Part shown: positions 21,713 through 33,444 of the stretch, one piece after another
Layout of the letters: every line of letters begins with the position of its first letter
How positions within the stretch are numbered: position 1 is the first letter of the stretch
Assembly: GCF_000687475.1 (NCBI RefSeq)
Contig: NC_057316.1
Location: forward strand, 1,426,001 to 1,490,000
Source: Ustilaginoidea virens
Lineage: Eukaryota; Ascomycota; Sordariomycetes; Hypocreales; Clavicipitaceae
Length of the DNA stretch: 64,000 nt
Reading direction: 5' to 3'
Translations under genes and position numbers: made by a program
Notes under the pieces: model-generated
Seen by the model: the letters and a program-made list of their open reading frames with translations, nothing else
Told to the model about the DNA's origin: nothing
The model's database searches: none

Positions 21713-23775
21713 TCAACATAGGAAATACCTCTTTTCGACCCAACGGGATTCCTGATCTTCGAGTATGTTGCACACTACAACGGTGATTTCGGGGAAAACC
21801 GTTGTCAGTCTATGAAGTCCATTTCTTCCTGCCGAGTAAGTTGCCAGGACAATGCGGTCCAAGCACACCCCATGATCAAGTAGTACCTGAACCGCCATAA
21901 GGGCCGCACCACCGCTTGCCATTTGAGTATCTAGTAGTAAAACGCTTTCATGCGTATCGATATCTTTGGGTAGGTCTAAATAGTGCAGCTCTGGCTCACC
22001 CGTGGAAAAGTCGGATTGAATGAGGAGCTGCCCAGTCCGACAGTCAGGGATAGTTTTTCGCAGCGCTGTCTTAAAGGCAGATCCACCACGTTGCACAATG
22101 ACTGCGCTCACTTCACCTTTAGGCTTGAGTCCTCGGTACTCGTGTCCCTGTGGTGTCCCAATTATCACGGGTATGAACTGAACGTTATTAAGAGCCCTAA
22201 TCGCTCGTTAGTGCAATATCGCCACATGTTACGTCCCTTCCTTACATTTGACTTACTGCTCAATAATAAGCGCAGCTAAGCGATCGAAATAGAAGATAAA
22301 ATCCTCAGCGGATGTGTTAATATCCTGGAGGATAGTATTCATTGATTTCAATTGTGGAGTGTCGTCCAGCCTAATAACACGTTTTGACAGAGGTTGTCCT
22401 CTGCAGGTTGCTTCAAGCCTGGACAGGGCTTCACGATGATGAGTTGATTTCTCAATAAGTTTGTTTTCGATAAAAAGAGCCATTATATCTGTCAATAAAA
22501 TGGTTAGGAATGCAAAGAGTGAGGAGTTTCTTCAATGCACATACCAAGTGCCACTCGAGTTTTGATATCGGTTGGAACGATTAGATCTGCTACCTTCCGT
22601 TGAGGCTTAACGTACTAGTCGTGAACATGGTCAAGTCAACCTGTATTCTAAACTCTCTTTCCAGTAATTAAACAAACCTTTTCGAAGTTTGGCTTCACAA
22701 ACGAGAACCATTGCTTATTACAGCCTTCAATATCTCTTCCCCTTTCCTGCACATCACGAATCACTGTCGCACTAAGTTAGCTGGTAATCTTGAGGCCGCA
22801 TAGTGTAGATAGAAACATACTTCGCCTCGACAAACACGTATCAGCATCTGCCTCACAATAAATCTAACCATGCATTAACCCCGGAATAGCCATACTGGCG
22901 AATTGATTGAACTAACCCCTATATCAATTAAATCTGTTACCCGAGGATCATGTAACGCGAAAATGCCTTCCAAAATTAAAACATGTGGGGAATAAATTGT
23001 CTCGGTTTTTTCCAATCGCTGATGCTCTTGGAACGAATAGGTTGGTATTTCGGCCCTTTTTCTGTTACATGGTTAGTACGCTGACTGGAGAACATCATCT
23101 GACCGTATCTCAGCAACTCTATACCCAGCTTTCAAATCCCGCACGCGGTCAATCAAAACATCAAAATCAATGGCCTATCCAAAATCAGAATTCACAATCG
23201 TCAATATGGGGAGAGGCTGATCGAATTCTAATGGTTACCTCCGGAGAATCGAAGTCGTACTCATTAGCGAAAGCCAGCTTCGACTGCTCGGGTGTCAAGG
23301 TTTTATAGAAGGAGTCCTATCGAGTATTGAGCCAGAAGAAGTAGAAGCGAAAGACAAAAGAACAAAGCAACGATTTCCAATGGCATAGTCCAGACAAACT
23401 TACCATGGATAAAATGACGACCCAAGGCAAATTTAACTTTTGCACGATGGCTTGAGAAAGCGTAGATTTTCCGGATCCTGAGCTTCCGGCTATAGCGATG
23501 ATGCTTACATCAACCCATGGAGGGGAATAACCCGCTCGTTTTTGTACGGTAACATGACTTTCAAATTCTGACATTTCTTTCCTGGTATTCAGAGACAACT
23601 CTACCTGCGTGCAAGAATCCTTTGCCTGGGAAAGGAGTACCGTTCCCGAGAATGTCCTCAATACAGCAGCCCTCACAAGTTGCCGCCCTTGATCCCGCTG
23701 TTGGCGTGCAGAAGATCCTCGGCTGAACCGCACCAGGTTGAGAGAAGAACGAAGGAAAATTTGAGTTAATGGCAT
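21713..23775 (-). CDS. Uridine kinase fused to uracil phosphoribosyltransferase-like domain
   Basis: Pyrimidine salvage enzyme: the kinase makes UMP/CMP from uridine/cytidine, and the C-terminal domain resembles UPRTase. Nine exons (23404-23775, 23239-23316, 23125-23174, 22917-23058, 22821-22863, 22678-22763, 22545-22614, 22257-22488, 21713-22196) join in phase to 518 aa. The kinase has P-loop GSSGSGKST, then SMDSFYKTL, YDFDSPEAIDFD, LEGIFALHD and EADADTCLSRR. The UPRT part has IGTPQGHEYRG and the PRPP-loop equivalent DTQMASGGAAL; it ends RYFLC. In plant and animal fusions the UPRT half is often inactive, and I cannot decide this here. The first 67 residues before MSEFESHV are Arg/Ser/Leu-rich and may be a presequence or untranslated. 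Eight introns in 2 kb make it the most fragmented gene here. Confidence 0.9.
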
Positions 23776-25251
23776 AGAAATTCTCGAATTGGCAAGAGCT
23801 CGCCTAATTGGTTCCTAGTACCAGACTCCAGATCGCTGAGACGGTAGCTACAAGGTAGGAGTTAGGAGGTACCTAAGGTAGGTTAAAGGAGGTCAAGTAA
23901 TTTTGTCGTAACTGCTGTGGAAAGTATCAAAGGACATGAGGCTAGTGGAGACGTGGGGCTGTACTGGAGAGGACAACCGAAGATATATATGTTTTGAACC
24001 ATCCCATTGCTGAACTAATTTATCCAGACCCAAAGGTTAGTGAAAATCTGGCTCATCAGTGAATCGGAAGATAGTACTTACAGTATGTAGTTGAAGGACC
24101 CGACGCCCACGCTCCTGGATGGCAAAAGTGCTACCGTTATTCACTGGTCATGTACGACGCAACCTGCTTCGTGTCGGAACTGCCGAAGGACCAGGAACCT
24201 GCTTTGCAGCCTGTTCTTAAGCTAATCTCAAAAGCTACACGCATTCTTACACAGGGCCGGCAATGTTGCGGTGCTGAGGCCATGCCCGTTGCGGAGTTCA
24301 CCACATGCAGTTTACAGGTATTCATGGCGGCAGACATTGATGGCACAAGGGAAAGGTGCCCGCCTTCGGGTTGACGCATCTTAGAGTAGGTACCTCTTAA
24401 GATACCTGGTAAAAGATACGAACCTACACCCTACCTAACTTCCAGAGTGCCTGCCCACCTTAGATACCATGGTATATATCCAAGGCATATAAGGAATAAG
24501 GTAACGGGTTATAGGAGCTACTGTGGGTATGTACGCTAGATACCTTCAGATAGCAGTGGAATTTAGAAGGTATGAACCGAGATACCTCCTACTTGAGGTG
24601 ATGAGGGGACCCGCACCCGCAGTTCAGTGGGGTCTGCCCTCGCCAAAGCGTAAGTTTGGGCCTAATCGCCTCCACTCCTCCCTCATCTTTCAGATTTCTC
24701 ACCTCAACTTTTCATCAACATTTTTGCCAGTTTTTACGCTGCTTTCCTCTTACCTGGCCGTATTGTTCGTTACGCCTTAAAGTGTCCCGAAATGATGCTG
24801 ACAAGCAACAAATCTCTCATTATACCCCCTTAATTCCAATGCACTAATCGTTTTGTGGCGGAATTCCGTCACGGTTTGCACACTTCTTCAAAAATCTAGT
24901 GCTGACCCTGACCACGGGTTGTCGAAAGAGCAAGGCTGTATATGTCATGGTAAGAAACACCCTCAACATCAATACACGTCTTCAACGCACTGCTCAAGTA
25001 GAGATGAGAACAGGCGTCGACCACTTCAACAGCAACGCCGAACAGGCATAATTTCGAGTTGCGGGTCCGGGAGGTTAAATCGCCAAAAAGGTACGCTCTG
25101 TCCTTCGACAATCCATTCGAGGAGTACAAGACATAATATAATGATGAAAGCAATATAAATGGGAATCTCTCTTAAACAACTATGTGGAGAAATTGTATCT
25201 TTTATTAAGGCTGTCTGAAAGTCATGTCTCTGGGGTCCTAACAGTTACCCA
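23776..25251. other. Divergent intergenic region
   Basis: About 1.5 kb between the uridine kinase start and the GID8-like start. It holds TACCTAGG-type patches at 23857-23885 and 24383-24475. An unrecognised 74-codon frame lies at 24150-24374 (+). A possible 8-nt first exon of the downstream gene lies at 24942-24949. Confidence 0.4.
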
Positions 25252-26158
25252 ATGTACATTGGATCCAGCTGGGCTGACATCAACCACAGCGACATCAATG
25301 CCCTCCTATTAGATTATCTGACGATGGAGGGTTATCCCAATGCTGCGGCAAGATTTTCCAAAGAGGCAAATCTCCAACCACATCAGGACAGTGGCTCTAT
25401 TCGTTCAAGGCAGAATATCCAAAATCACATTCACAGTGGTAACATCCAGGCCGCAATTGAGGAATTGAACGAGCTCGACCCAGCGGTAAGCCTACATCTT
25501 TTCCACTTTCCTTTCTCGGCTACATGCATGATTAAATCTCGAGTTATTACATGCACCACGCATATGGCTATTAAATAGTCAATGATGAGACGCAACCACC
25601 ATCAAAATGATTCCTTACCTGTTTATATTGCAATTACACAGTTGTTCTATTCTCCATCAAAAACTAACTGTGATTAAGATCTTGGACGAAGATAAGGCCC
25701 TTCATTTTTTGCTCTTGCGGCTCCAGCTTGTAGAGCTGATCAGGTCTTGCAATGCTACGGAAGATATCAGTCCAGCTCTTAAGTTTGCCACAGAACAGTT
25801 GGGGCCACGTGCCCCTACAAATCCCAGTTTTTTAGAAGACTTGGAGCGAACCATGGCCCTCTTACTCTTTCCATCAGATGCCCTAGAGCCTCGATTGGCT
25901 GCCCTTCTTGATCCTCAACTGCGACTCGCGGCCGCTGACAGTGTAAACAAGGCTATTCTAGAGAAACAGTCAGCCCGACGTGAGGCAGCCATCCGTCATC
26001 TTGTAAAACTGCGAGTATGGGCGGAAAACACCGCCCGAGAAAAGGGCGTAAGTCTCCCAAGCCAGCTAGATATTGGCCTTCAAGGAGAAGAACACGACCA
26101 ACAAGATCGTCGACAATCAAATGTTGAAATTACACATGAGCCTATGGTGACAGGCTGA
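25252..26158 (+). CDS. GID complex LisH/CTLH subunit, GID8-like
   Basis: GID8/TWA1-type scaffold of the GID/CTLH ubiquitin ligase, which in yeast degrades gluconeogenic enzymes when glucose returns. Exons 25252-25485 and 25679-26158 join as DPA/ILDEDKALHF to give 237 aa. LisH: DINALLLDYLTMEGYPNAAA (about 13-32). CTLH follows from SIRSRQNIQNHIHSGNI, and the CRA segment includes LHFLLLRLQLVELIR and FATEQLGPRAP. The 193-nt intron is longer than most here. The start is uncertain: an 8-nt exon ATGTCATG at 24942-24949 followed by GTAAGA would join in phase to TTACCCAATG at 25245 and add MSCYP. The protein ends HEPMVTG. Confidence 0.85.
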
Positions 26159-26808
26159 TTTTCACGTCTCGCCTCAATATCCGAAGTGTTTTGACATATT
26201 TTCCTTTTATCCTCTTTTCCTCAGAAAAACCAAGTTGAGTCAAATCACTACTGTATTCCAGCTCTGTTTTCTTGACCTGGGAGACATTTCAGAGTACAGC
26301 AGACAATGTAGTCCAGATCCAGCATTAAGCGATGTATATATGTTTATGGTTCTAATCGGTCCGGACGATGCTTTCTTGAGAAGACGTTCAAGGGGTAATT
26401 GTTTTCCGAAATGGAGTTTGGTAACGGCTTTGAAGTGTCAAACCCTTCAAGCGGCGCACTATGCTAGCATTGTCACGTTAAATATTCCTTATAACCCTGT
26501 TTTAAAGGTCCGAATGTCATGACTTCAAACGCTTTGACTTTCACTGGGCAATGTCTAACTGTTTACACGCGCACCTCCGGGCAATTCTAAGAAAATGCGG
26601 ACGAACGCGTTTCTCTCGGATATGTCAGCTAGGCTACTAGAAATGAGTAGTCCTCGCGCTATCCTGTAGGATTTGGCGCATTGATAACGTTCAATTTTTT
26701 TGTTTCGGTATTCATATCGAACTGGCTGCTGTGGTACAGTTCCAAGAAATAGACGAAGGAGAATTGTTGCATTGCCTGGCCCGGTCTATAACCAATCAAC
26801 TAACACGT
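26159..26808. other. Convergent intergenic region, no gene seen
   Basis: Spacer between the GID8-like and NDUFS4 stops; should contain both 3' UTRs. The open frame at 26235-26522 (+) has no recognisable features. Confidence 0.4.
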
Positions 26809-27512
26809 CTACTTGGTACGAACATGCTTGAGTTTTTTCGGCGAATAAAGAAAGTTGTTGGCGTAAGCCTTAGGAGTGAACTTTCGGGAATTCGGCTCTT
26901 GAACGAAGTAGTCGTAACCTTGCTTCTCTGCAAAATGAACTGCGTCCTCCTTTGTCTTGAAGTTCACGTGAGTGCCCTGCATGAAGTCTCCCGATGACTG
27001 CCAACCCATCAGGGGGTTCTCCCAGCGATGGCCTTTGGGCAATATGTCCCAATCCATTCGCCACCGTTCTGTTCTGAAATCACCAGATTGCGTCGCTGGT
27101 TTGGATTCCTTGTATATTCTGTGTGATTCGGTCAGTATGTCGAACCCGAGACGACAGAGACGAGACCCAACGCACCTGACGGTGCGGGCTTGCAGCTCCA
27201 TTGGGGCACCGGACAGAACTGCAGCTGGGAGAATGTCCTCGCTACCATCCTGCACTCGGGTGGGGATAGGAGTAAATGTACTGGACTATTTGTTAGAGTG
27301 TTTTCAATAACGGGACAGATTCAAATTATATACGAGGTTGCTTTATCAGCTGGGATATCGTAATCGGGTTGCTTTGGGAGGCTCTGGACAGGACTGCTAG
27401 TGACCGTTGTCAGCGAGCTTTGGAAGCGCTGAGAACTCGAGTGAATGGCCGGTCGAACTGCTCCGGCTCTCTTGAGTAGCATCCATGCATTTTGTGCGCG
27501 TAAAGAGGACAT
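26809..27512 (-). CDS. Complex I accessory subunit NDUFS4 (fungal 21-kDa subunit)
   Basis: Accessory subunit of the peripheral arm of mitochondrial NADH dehydrogenase. Three exons (27334-27512, 27176-27280, 26809-27118) join in phase to 197 aa. The N-terminus is an Arg/Ser-rich presequence (RPAIHSSSQRFQSS). The conserved ETC complex I domain begins at VRIYKESKPATQSG and includes WRMDWDILPKGHRWENPL, MGWQSSGDFMQGTHVNF and FAEKQGYDYFVQEPN, ending with KLKHVRTK. Only 246 bp separate its start from that of ATP synthase subunit f on the other strand. Confidence 0.92.
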
Positions 27513-27758
27513 CGTGGTGGTGTTTGGCAGCTAGGTACTGTACCAGGATCGCTAAATTGTCACGACAGAAACTGGTGAAATCATCCCGGCTGGTCGGCAC
27601 GGAGAAAGGTTTCGCCGAGATCCGCTTTTCGTCCAGAGAACATAGCCATCTATCCTTTCATCAACTCGTACGCATTTACAGCCGAGCCATTGTCGGTATC
27701 TGTTCAGATCCAAGTGTCAATTGATTTAGCTGACTTTAAGTCACCATTCACCGATATA
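27513..27758. promoter_or_regulatory. Short bidirectional promoter NDUFS4 / ATP17
   Basis: 246 bp between divergent start codons of two oxidative-phosphorylation genes. Must contain both promoters and 5' UTRs. I did not find a CCAAT box on either strand. Confidence 0.5.
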
Positions 27759-28399
27759 ATGAGCTTCGTCACTCGTCGAGCGCTTTCAACACTCATCCCT
27801 CCCAAGGTAAGTGAATCGGCAATCAGATTTCGAGGCTAAATATCTGCTAACGAAGAATGTCTAAGGTTGCATCCCCAAAGGTATGAATTGAGAGACGGCC
27901 GCATTCCCAAATACTGTCCACATTCAGGCCGAAGTTGCTTCATCGTGAACGTCTAAATAAGTGTCCTTCGTGGAAGTTGGATGTGCACCTTTCTTGCGCC
28001 AAAGCTCACACTTTCCTCCCGTTCAGGCCATTGGAGGTGCTCCTGACGCTCTCCGTATGCAGCGCGTTGTCAGTTTTTACGAAAAGCTTCCCCGTGGCCC
28101 GGCTCCTGAGGCTAAGGCTAAGGGGATCCTTGGCCGCTATCAAGCTAAGTACTTCGGCAAGAAGACTTCGGTTCAGCGTGGGTGCTATTATTGGGCAGGA
28201 CTTTTCTTTTGAGGGGAAAATTACTGACGGGAATTAGCTATCATCCATGCCTTGGTCTTCTTGGTCGGCATTGGCTACGCTCAGAACTATTACTTCCACT
28301 TGCGTAAGTATTCTTCGTCTAACTGTAGAGGTTGTAAAAATTGTATAACTAATTGTTCTCTCTATCTGTACAGGTCACCACAAGAACAATGTTCACTAA
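27759..28399 (+). CDS. ATP17: Mitochondrial F1Fo-ATP synthase subunit f (ATP17)
   Basis: Small Fo membrane subunit. Five exons (27759-27806, 27866-27880, 28027-28177, 28238-28303, 28374-28399) join in phase to 101 aa: MSFVTRRALSTLIPPK, VASPK, AIGGAPDALRMQRVVSFYEK and so on, ending LRHHKNNVH. KLPRGPAPEAK and LGRYQAKYFGKK are typical of the fungal protein, followed by the single membrane segment ALVFLVGIGYAQNYYFHL. Exon 2 is a 15-nt microexon encoding VASPK, flanked by AAG/ and /GTATGA. It is the main reason no long open frame marks this gene. A decoy acceptor lies in intron 2 (about 27928). Confidence 0.92.
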
Positions 28400-29640
28400 T
28401 GAGTTTCGCATATGCCTGGGCCGTAGAGCAAGGTGTATAGGGGTTGTCTCATGGGAGCTGTGTACATAAAACTAGCTGCGCAGACACAAGCACTCTAAGC
28501 CTTTTTTTTTTTTTTTTTGTAACACTGTCCGCACAGATAAGCCTCTTCCATTGGATCCATCTGCGTCTGCATGCTGCAGTCCCAGTGTTTGTATCTGTTT
28601 TCCATACGTGCATTGTGACGCTCCTTGGGTATCTGAACCTCTGGTCCTCTCACGCGCGTATAGTCCCTAAAATTTCCAAGCCAAACCGAACGTTTGAAGT
28701 TTGGGCCACACCCGTAAATGCAATCGTAGAACATGGGGCGGCTCAGGGCTTCGTTTCATTGCCAGGCAAACCTAATGAATCTGGTTATACGAGCAAATCA
28801 GCTGATGGCTAATCTGTTGAACACTTCTGATCTGGTGTACACGGGAATACAAGTGGAAATGGCACAATGAGACACGCATAGTTGCAGCTAAGCTACCGCG
28901 AATACATGATTCTACCCAACCCGAGTGGGTGCAGGTCGTAACAGAATGCTTGGAGAAACTACCTAAAGCAAGCGCAAGTCATTGATTGCTTCCACATGCA
29001 TTCGAGTTATTACGCATCACAATACAACTTGGTAATTAATGTAGACTTCAGCGCTGGAAGAGAACCAGGCTTTTTCTCACCTTCGACTGCTACGACTCGA
29101 CCCCCTTTCCCCACAGCCACCACCTGCGAGGCACTGGCAATTGCACAGCTTTCGGGCCAAAAGAGCGCTATGCCTAAATTAGATGGCTGAAGCTCTCAGA
29201 CACCATAACGTTAATCCGAATTTAGTCGCTTTTTGCCTCACCACTGTTGGACTAGTCACCTACCAACTTTGGCCTCACGTAAGGAAAACCAACAGATCGC
29301 GAGCGGCGCGAAACGCCACAGCATTTCGTCAAAACGTTTGGTTGGTGTAGGGGAACTTCAAAGAGTTTGCCTCTGCGCAAATTCGCAACTCAACTACGTT
29401 TCGTGGCCCGTTGCAAACTCACCCTCAAATCGACCGCATCGACTTGGAGCCCATCGAAGTTTTCTCGGGTTTCTCGGGTTTCTCAGATCTTGGGGCAACG
29501 GCTGCAACACAACAATCTCGGGTCAAGCCTGCCGGTAGAGCATTTTGAACAAGAGAACGCCGGGGGCGATCGCGAATCTGGCTCGGTAAACCGAACATTA
29601 TCTCACTGCGCACAGCATACGCCAAACCACCCTACGGCGG
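28400..29640. other. Intergenic region with an 18-nt T tract
   Basis: About 1.2 kb without a gene I can support. On the minus strand 28495-28734 is open for 79 codons, Cys- and Tyr-rich, and runs into the complement of the T tract (28501-28518). This could be chance or a retroposed fragment. The rest probably is promoter for the downstream gene. Confidence 0.4.
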
Positions 29641-32600
29641 ATGATGGCAACAGAGTCTTCGGGCGATAATTTTGCTGATGTCTCCATATCATCTCAGCTC
29701 GAGCTTGTAAATTTAATCCCCCCAAACCTTTCATCTGGCTTACTCTGCTGGATGAGAAGAGACTTTGTAAATATCTAACTAAGAAACGACAATAGCTCAA
29801 TCAGATTGACAACCCTCACATCCAACAAAATGTCGCAGCGACGCCGAACGGTAGCGAATTGGACAAGAAACCTGTAGCCCACATCGAAGATCAACAAGCA
29901 TTCGCAGACGTCCACCTGAGCGGCGGTTCAGATGGAGAGACGTCCCGAGCAGATTGGCCGAGGCAAAGGGATTCAGATAAGGGTCATGGACAGTCAGCTT
30001 CTGTAGCTAAGAAGCCCGCAACATTCAAAGCCGTTTCGGTGAACAAGACATTTCTGGCATCAAAAGCTAGCCCTACTGGTAACATTACCAAATCTGCCGA
30101 CAAACCTACTCCGGGATCGAGCACCCCGCCTCCAGGATCGTCTTTGTCATCCTCGCGCCCACGCCTAGTCGCAAAAACTGGCGGCGGTGCCAAGGATACG
30201 GTTCCTCGGCTGTCTTCTTCTGTGAATGGTTCGAAACCTGCATCAGCTCCTGACCCAGCTGCAGTGTGGAACAAAAACAGACGTAAGTTTGCTCTTCAGT
30301 AAATTGCTAGACGAGATCACTTTGGTTAATGGTACTGGAACATCTTCAGCACCAGAGCCTAAGAAGTTCACCGACGAGGAACTTAAGAAGTACGGTATTC
30401 ACATGGCTAGTCGCTTGAATGTAGAAGATGCACAAGGACAAAACAAATGGGCGGATATCGATGAAGATGACGAAGATTGGGCTCCGGAAACGATCACGTG
30501 GGGCGACGGAACCAAAACCACTTTACCACATCTCGATGAACATTCCGTTCCATCTCAAGAGAGCTCCGCTCTGTTCGACAGTGTCAAAGGACCAGTAAAA
30601 CCAAAGTCACCTGTTCCGTCCATTACTTCCAGGTCCTCAGTTCCAAGGTCTGGGGGGCTTGGCACTGGGAGAGGCTTGGTCTTGAAACAGGCATCGCAAG
30701 AAAAGCCGGCTTTAATTTCCAAGACGACTGCTTCAGTTGCCCCTGCAAAATCGCCGTGGGCTACGCTGCCTCCTATCGATAGGGCCTCTCCAGGGTTCGT
30801 TGAGACCACACAACCGGCTGCTGCTCTGCCTCGAGATACCACGACTGCTAAGCTTCCCAACCAAAAGAGAAAGGAAATCGCTGCTGATGATTTTAGCCGC
30901 TCATCTTGGAGGGAAGGACTAACCCACAGCAACAAGGAGTTATATAATTCGCATTCCGGTCGTTACGAACCAGTCGTGGACCGGCGAGGGTCCTTCAGAT
31001 CAGAGTCCCAAACCAAGCATCCGGCTCTGCTTCAACGACCACAGCCAAAAGATCAAGATGTGGAAACGGAAACCTTTCAGCAGGCCAGTCGTAACCCTCA
31101 AGAAAACCTGTTTCCTAGACGCCGAGGATCATCTAGTGTAAGTATAGGCAGTGGTTCGTTCCATCAGCGAATGCCCAGAAGCAACGATTTAGCAGGGCCG
31201 AGTACGCAAATGGGCAGCGTGGGCATGACTTCCCAGGCGAATTTGGCAGAAAGTCCTGTCTCTTCTGAGGACGGGCCATCTTCCAATTCATCGCAGCCCA
31301 AAGAGTTAAGCTCTCAAAGGCAGCTTACCAGCGTCTCACCAAATACAACGATTTCGAAGCCAAGCCAGGGAGGCAGTTCTTTTGATACATGCTCTCATCC
31401 TCCGCAACACCAGAACGGCGAGCTTGTGGATGAATTGGAGTACCAGAAGAAAGTCATGCGTGAACGTATAGAGCTTGCCCGCAAGCGACGCCAGGAGGAG
31501 GAGGCTCAGGAGGAGGCAGCAAGAAAGGAGCGCATTCAAAAGAAGCTTGAGGCTTTGGGTCCTCCTCCCGAGAAGAAAAGCGACAAAAAGGAGCTCTCGA
31601 CTAGAGCTGAAGTGACTAAACCGAGTCAAATTCGGCAGCGGGATCGCCATGTACCTATTGATGCCATTAGCCAGAAAGCCGAACAGGAGCCAACAAACGA
31701 AGAGCAAAAAGCTGTTTCATCTGTTACCAATCAACCAGGTGGCGCGCAAATTCATACTAAACCTCACTCTTCCATCTCGACGCTGCCATCTGTATCGACA
31801 CCTTTCAGAAGACTCTCACAAGGCCAGGAATCACGGCGTGCGGATCCATGGGGCGGGACCGGTCCTCGTCCTGAGAAGTTTACTTGGGCTTCTGCATTAC
31901 CACCTCCATCTCGAAATGTTTGGGGTTCTCCTGATAATGATCGCGGCCTTGGAAATGGCACCTTCAATCCGGATCTTGGTAGAGTCACGAACAATACTGC
32001 AAGCTCTGCCCAATCATCCAAGGGGCCTTTGCCAATCGGACCACCCAGTACTAGCACAAGGGCACCTTCACAATCACAACCACAAGCTTCACAGAACCCA
32101 TCTGTCAATGCTCAAAGCTCTGTTTATGGCCCGCCAGGATCCGAGCTCGCAAGCAAGTGGGTCGCTTCGGTTGCCGAAAATGATAAGAAGTTGAGCACTG
32201 CGAGGTTGGCAGACAGAGTTAGTCATGAACGCCACATGATGGAAAGAGGGATGGCAATAGAGGATTCGCAACCGGCTATTAAAGATTCATGGCGCCCTAT
32301 GCATGCTCCAGGGGACGGGACTCGTCACTCGGTTGGAACCGTTGATGTACAGACTCATGCATCAGCCCCATGGAAAGCCGCAAAGGAAGGCATGCCGAAA
32401 AGTCCCAGGACGATCGAAGACTCGACTCCTTCAAGCACTGCTGGCATAATTGGATCTGGTGCCCCACCTCAATCCCGGCCCTCAAGATTTTTCCCGGCCA
32501 AAGATATACGTCAAGGAGTAGGCTTTAGGAGTATCCATTCTCGCCCCAACTCGCCAACACCCCCGCCTCCGACAATGGAAGGCCACCCAGTGTACGAGGG

Positions 32601-33444
32601 GGACATCATGCACCCCAACGTTTCTCTACCCAAGCCTCAGCCAGTCGTAAAGCTACCGCCTGCGATGACATCCATGCATCTTCATCAAACCAGACCTCAG
32701 AACGTGTGGACCACCCGAGCCGCCACCAAAAGCAGCCATCGTGACAATTTTGATCAAGGATGGAATTCAGATGGGCAAGGCAACTGGCAGGCTAGGTTTA
32801 ATAAGCTTTTGCACGGAGACAAGCTGCCGCAATCGCGGGATGTCGGTGTAGATGCTTCCAGCAAAGGGCCACTTGATCATGCCAGTCATCAAGCAGCAGC
32901 GACTGTTTCGTTACCGACTCCAGCATCAACAAAAGTTGATACCAATGATCAATCCCTCATATCTAAGCCAATGGCAGAGGAATGTTTTGAGGAGCAGGAA
33001 ATGGGCTCCCTGCCCCAGATTAGGCTTCCGCACAGGACTCCGGAAGCTGCGTGGCAACCTGCTGTTGCACCGGCCAAATCGCTACCTAAAAGGTTTCTCG
33101 TCCAAGCTGCACTAATGGAACCTTTCCAATTTGCATCAGATATTCATGGCAGGTCTTGTGTCATCAACATTCTCTTGCCTGGAATGAAAGAAGTCAGGAC
33201 CGTGTCATCAAACCACTCGATCCCTCGAGGTTCTAGGGACTCTCATGGGCAAAGAGGGGCCCTTAGACATAAACCATTCGCCAGCGGTCCAAGAACAACT
33301 AAAAGAGAGGGCTCTGGTTCGCATGAAAGTGAGAGCACTCCTGGCCGTGTTGGGCGCGGTGGCCGTGGAGGATATCGCAGCAGCAGGGGATCGGACCATG
33401 GAACTCGACATCACTCATCGCAGTCACAGAAATCCGCTAAATAA
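29641..33444 (+). CDS. Large disordered RGG-tailed protein of unknown function
   Basis: Not recognised as a named family. The model has exons 29641-29706, 29805-30282 and 30350-33444 (1212 aa); exon 1 (MMATESSGDNFADVSISSQL) was found by hand and joins in phase to IDNPHIQQNV. Most of the protein is Ser/Pro/Gln-rich and surely disordered. Three parts stand out. An acidic conserved-looking block includes FTDEELKKYGIHMASRL, KWADIDEDDEDWAPETITW and DGTKTTLP (about 185-250). A charged helix, EYQKKVMRERIELARKRRQE to RKERIQKKLEALGPPPEKK, is a likely coiled coil near 590-640. The C-terminus is rich in Gly/Arg (GRVGRGGRGGYRSSRG). The RGG tail suggests RNA binding, perhaps a translation- or mRNA-linked role, which is inference only. 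Confidence 0.75.

Noticed and set aside
24150..24374. 74-codon frame on the plus strand as a small gene
   Set aside because: Overlaps an equally long antisense frame, has no recognisable domain and no supporting splice or start context.
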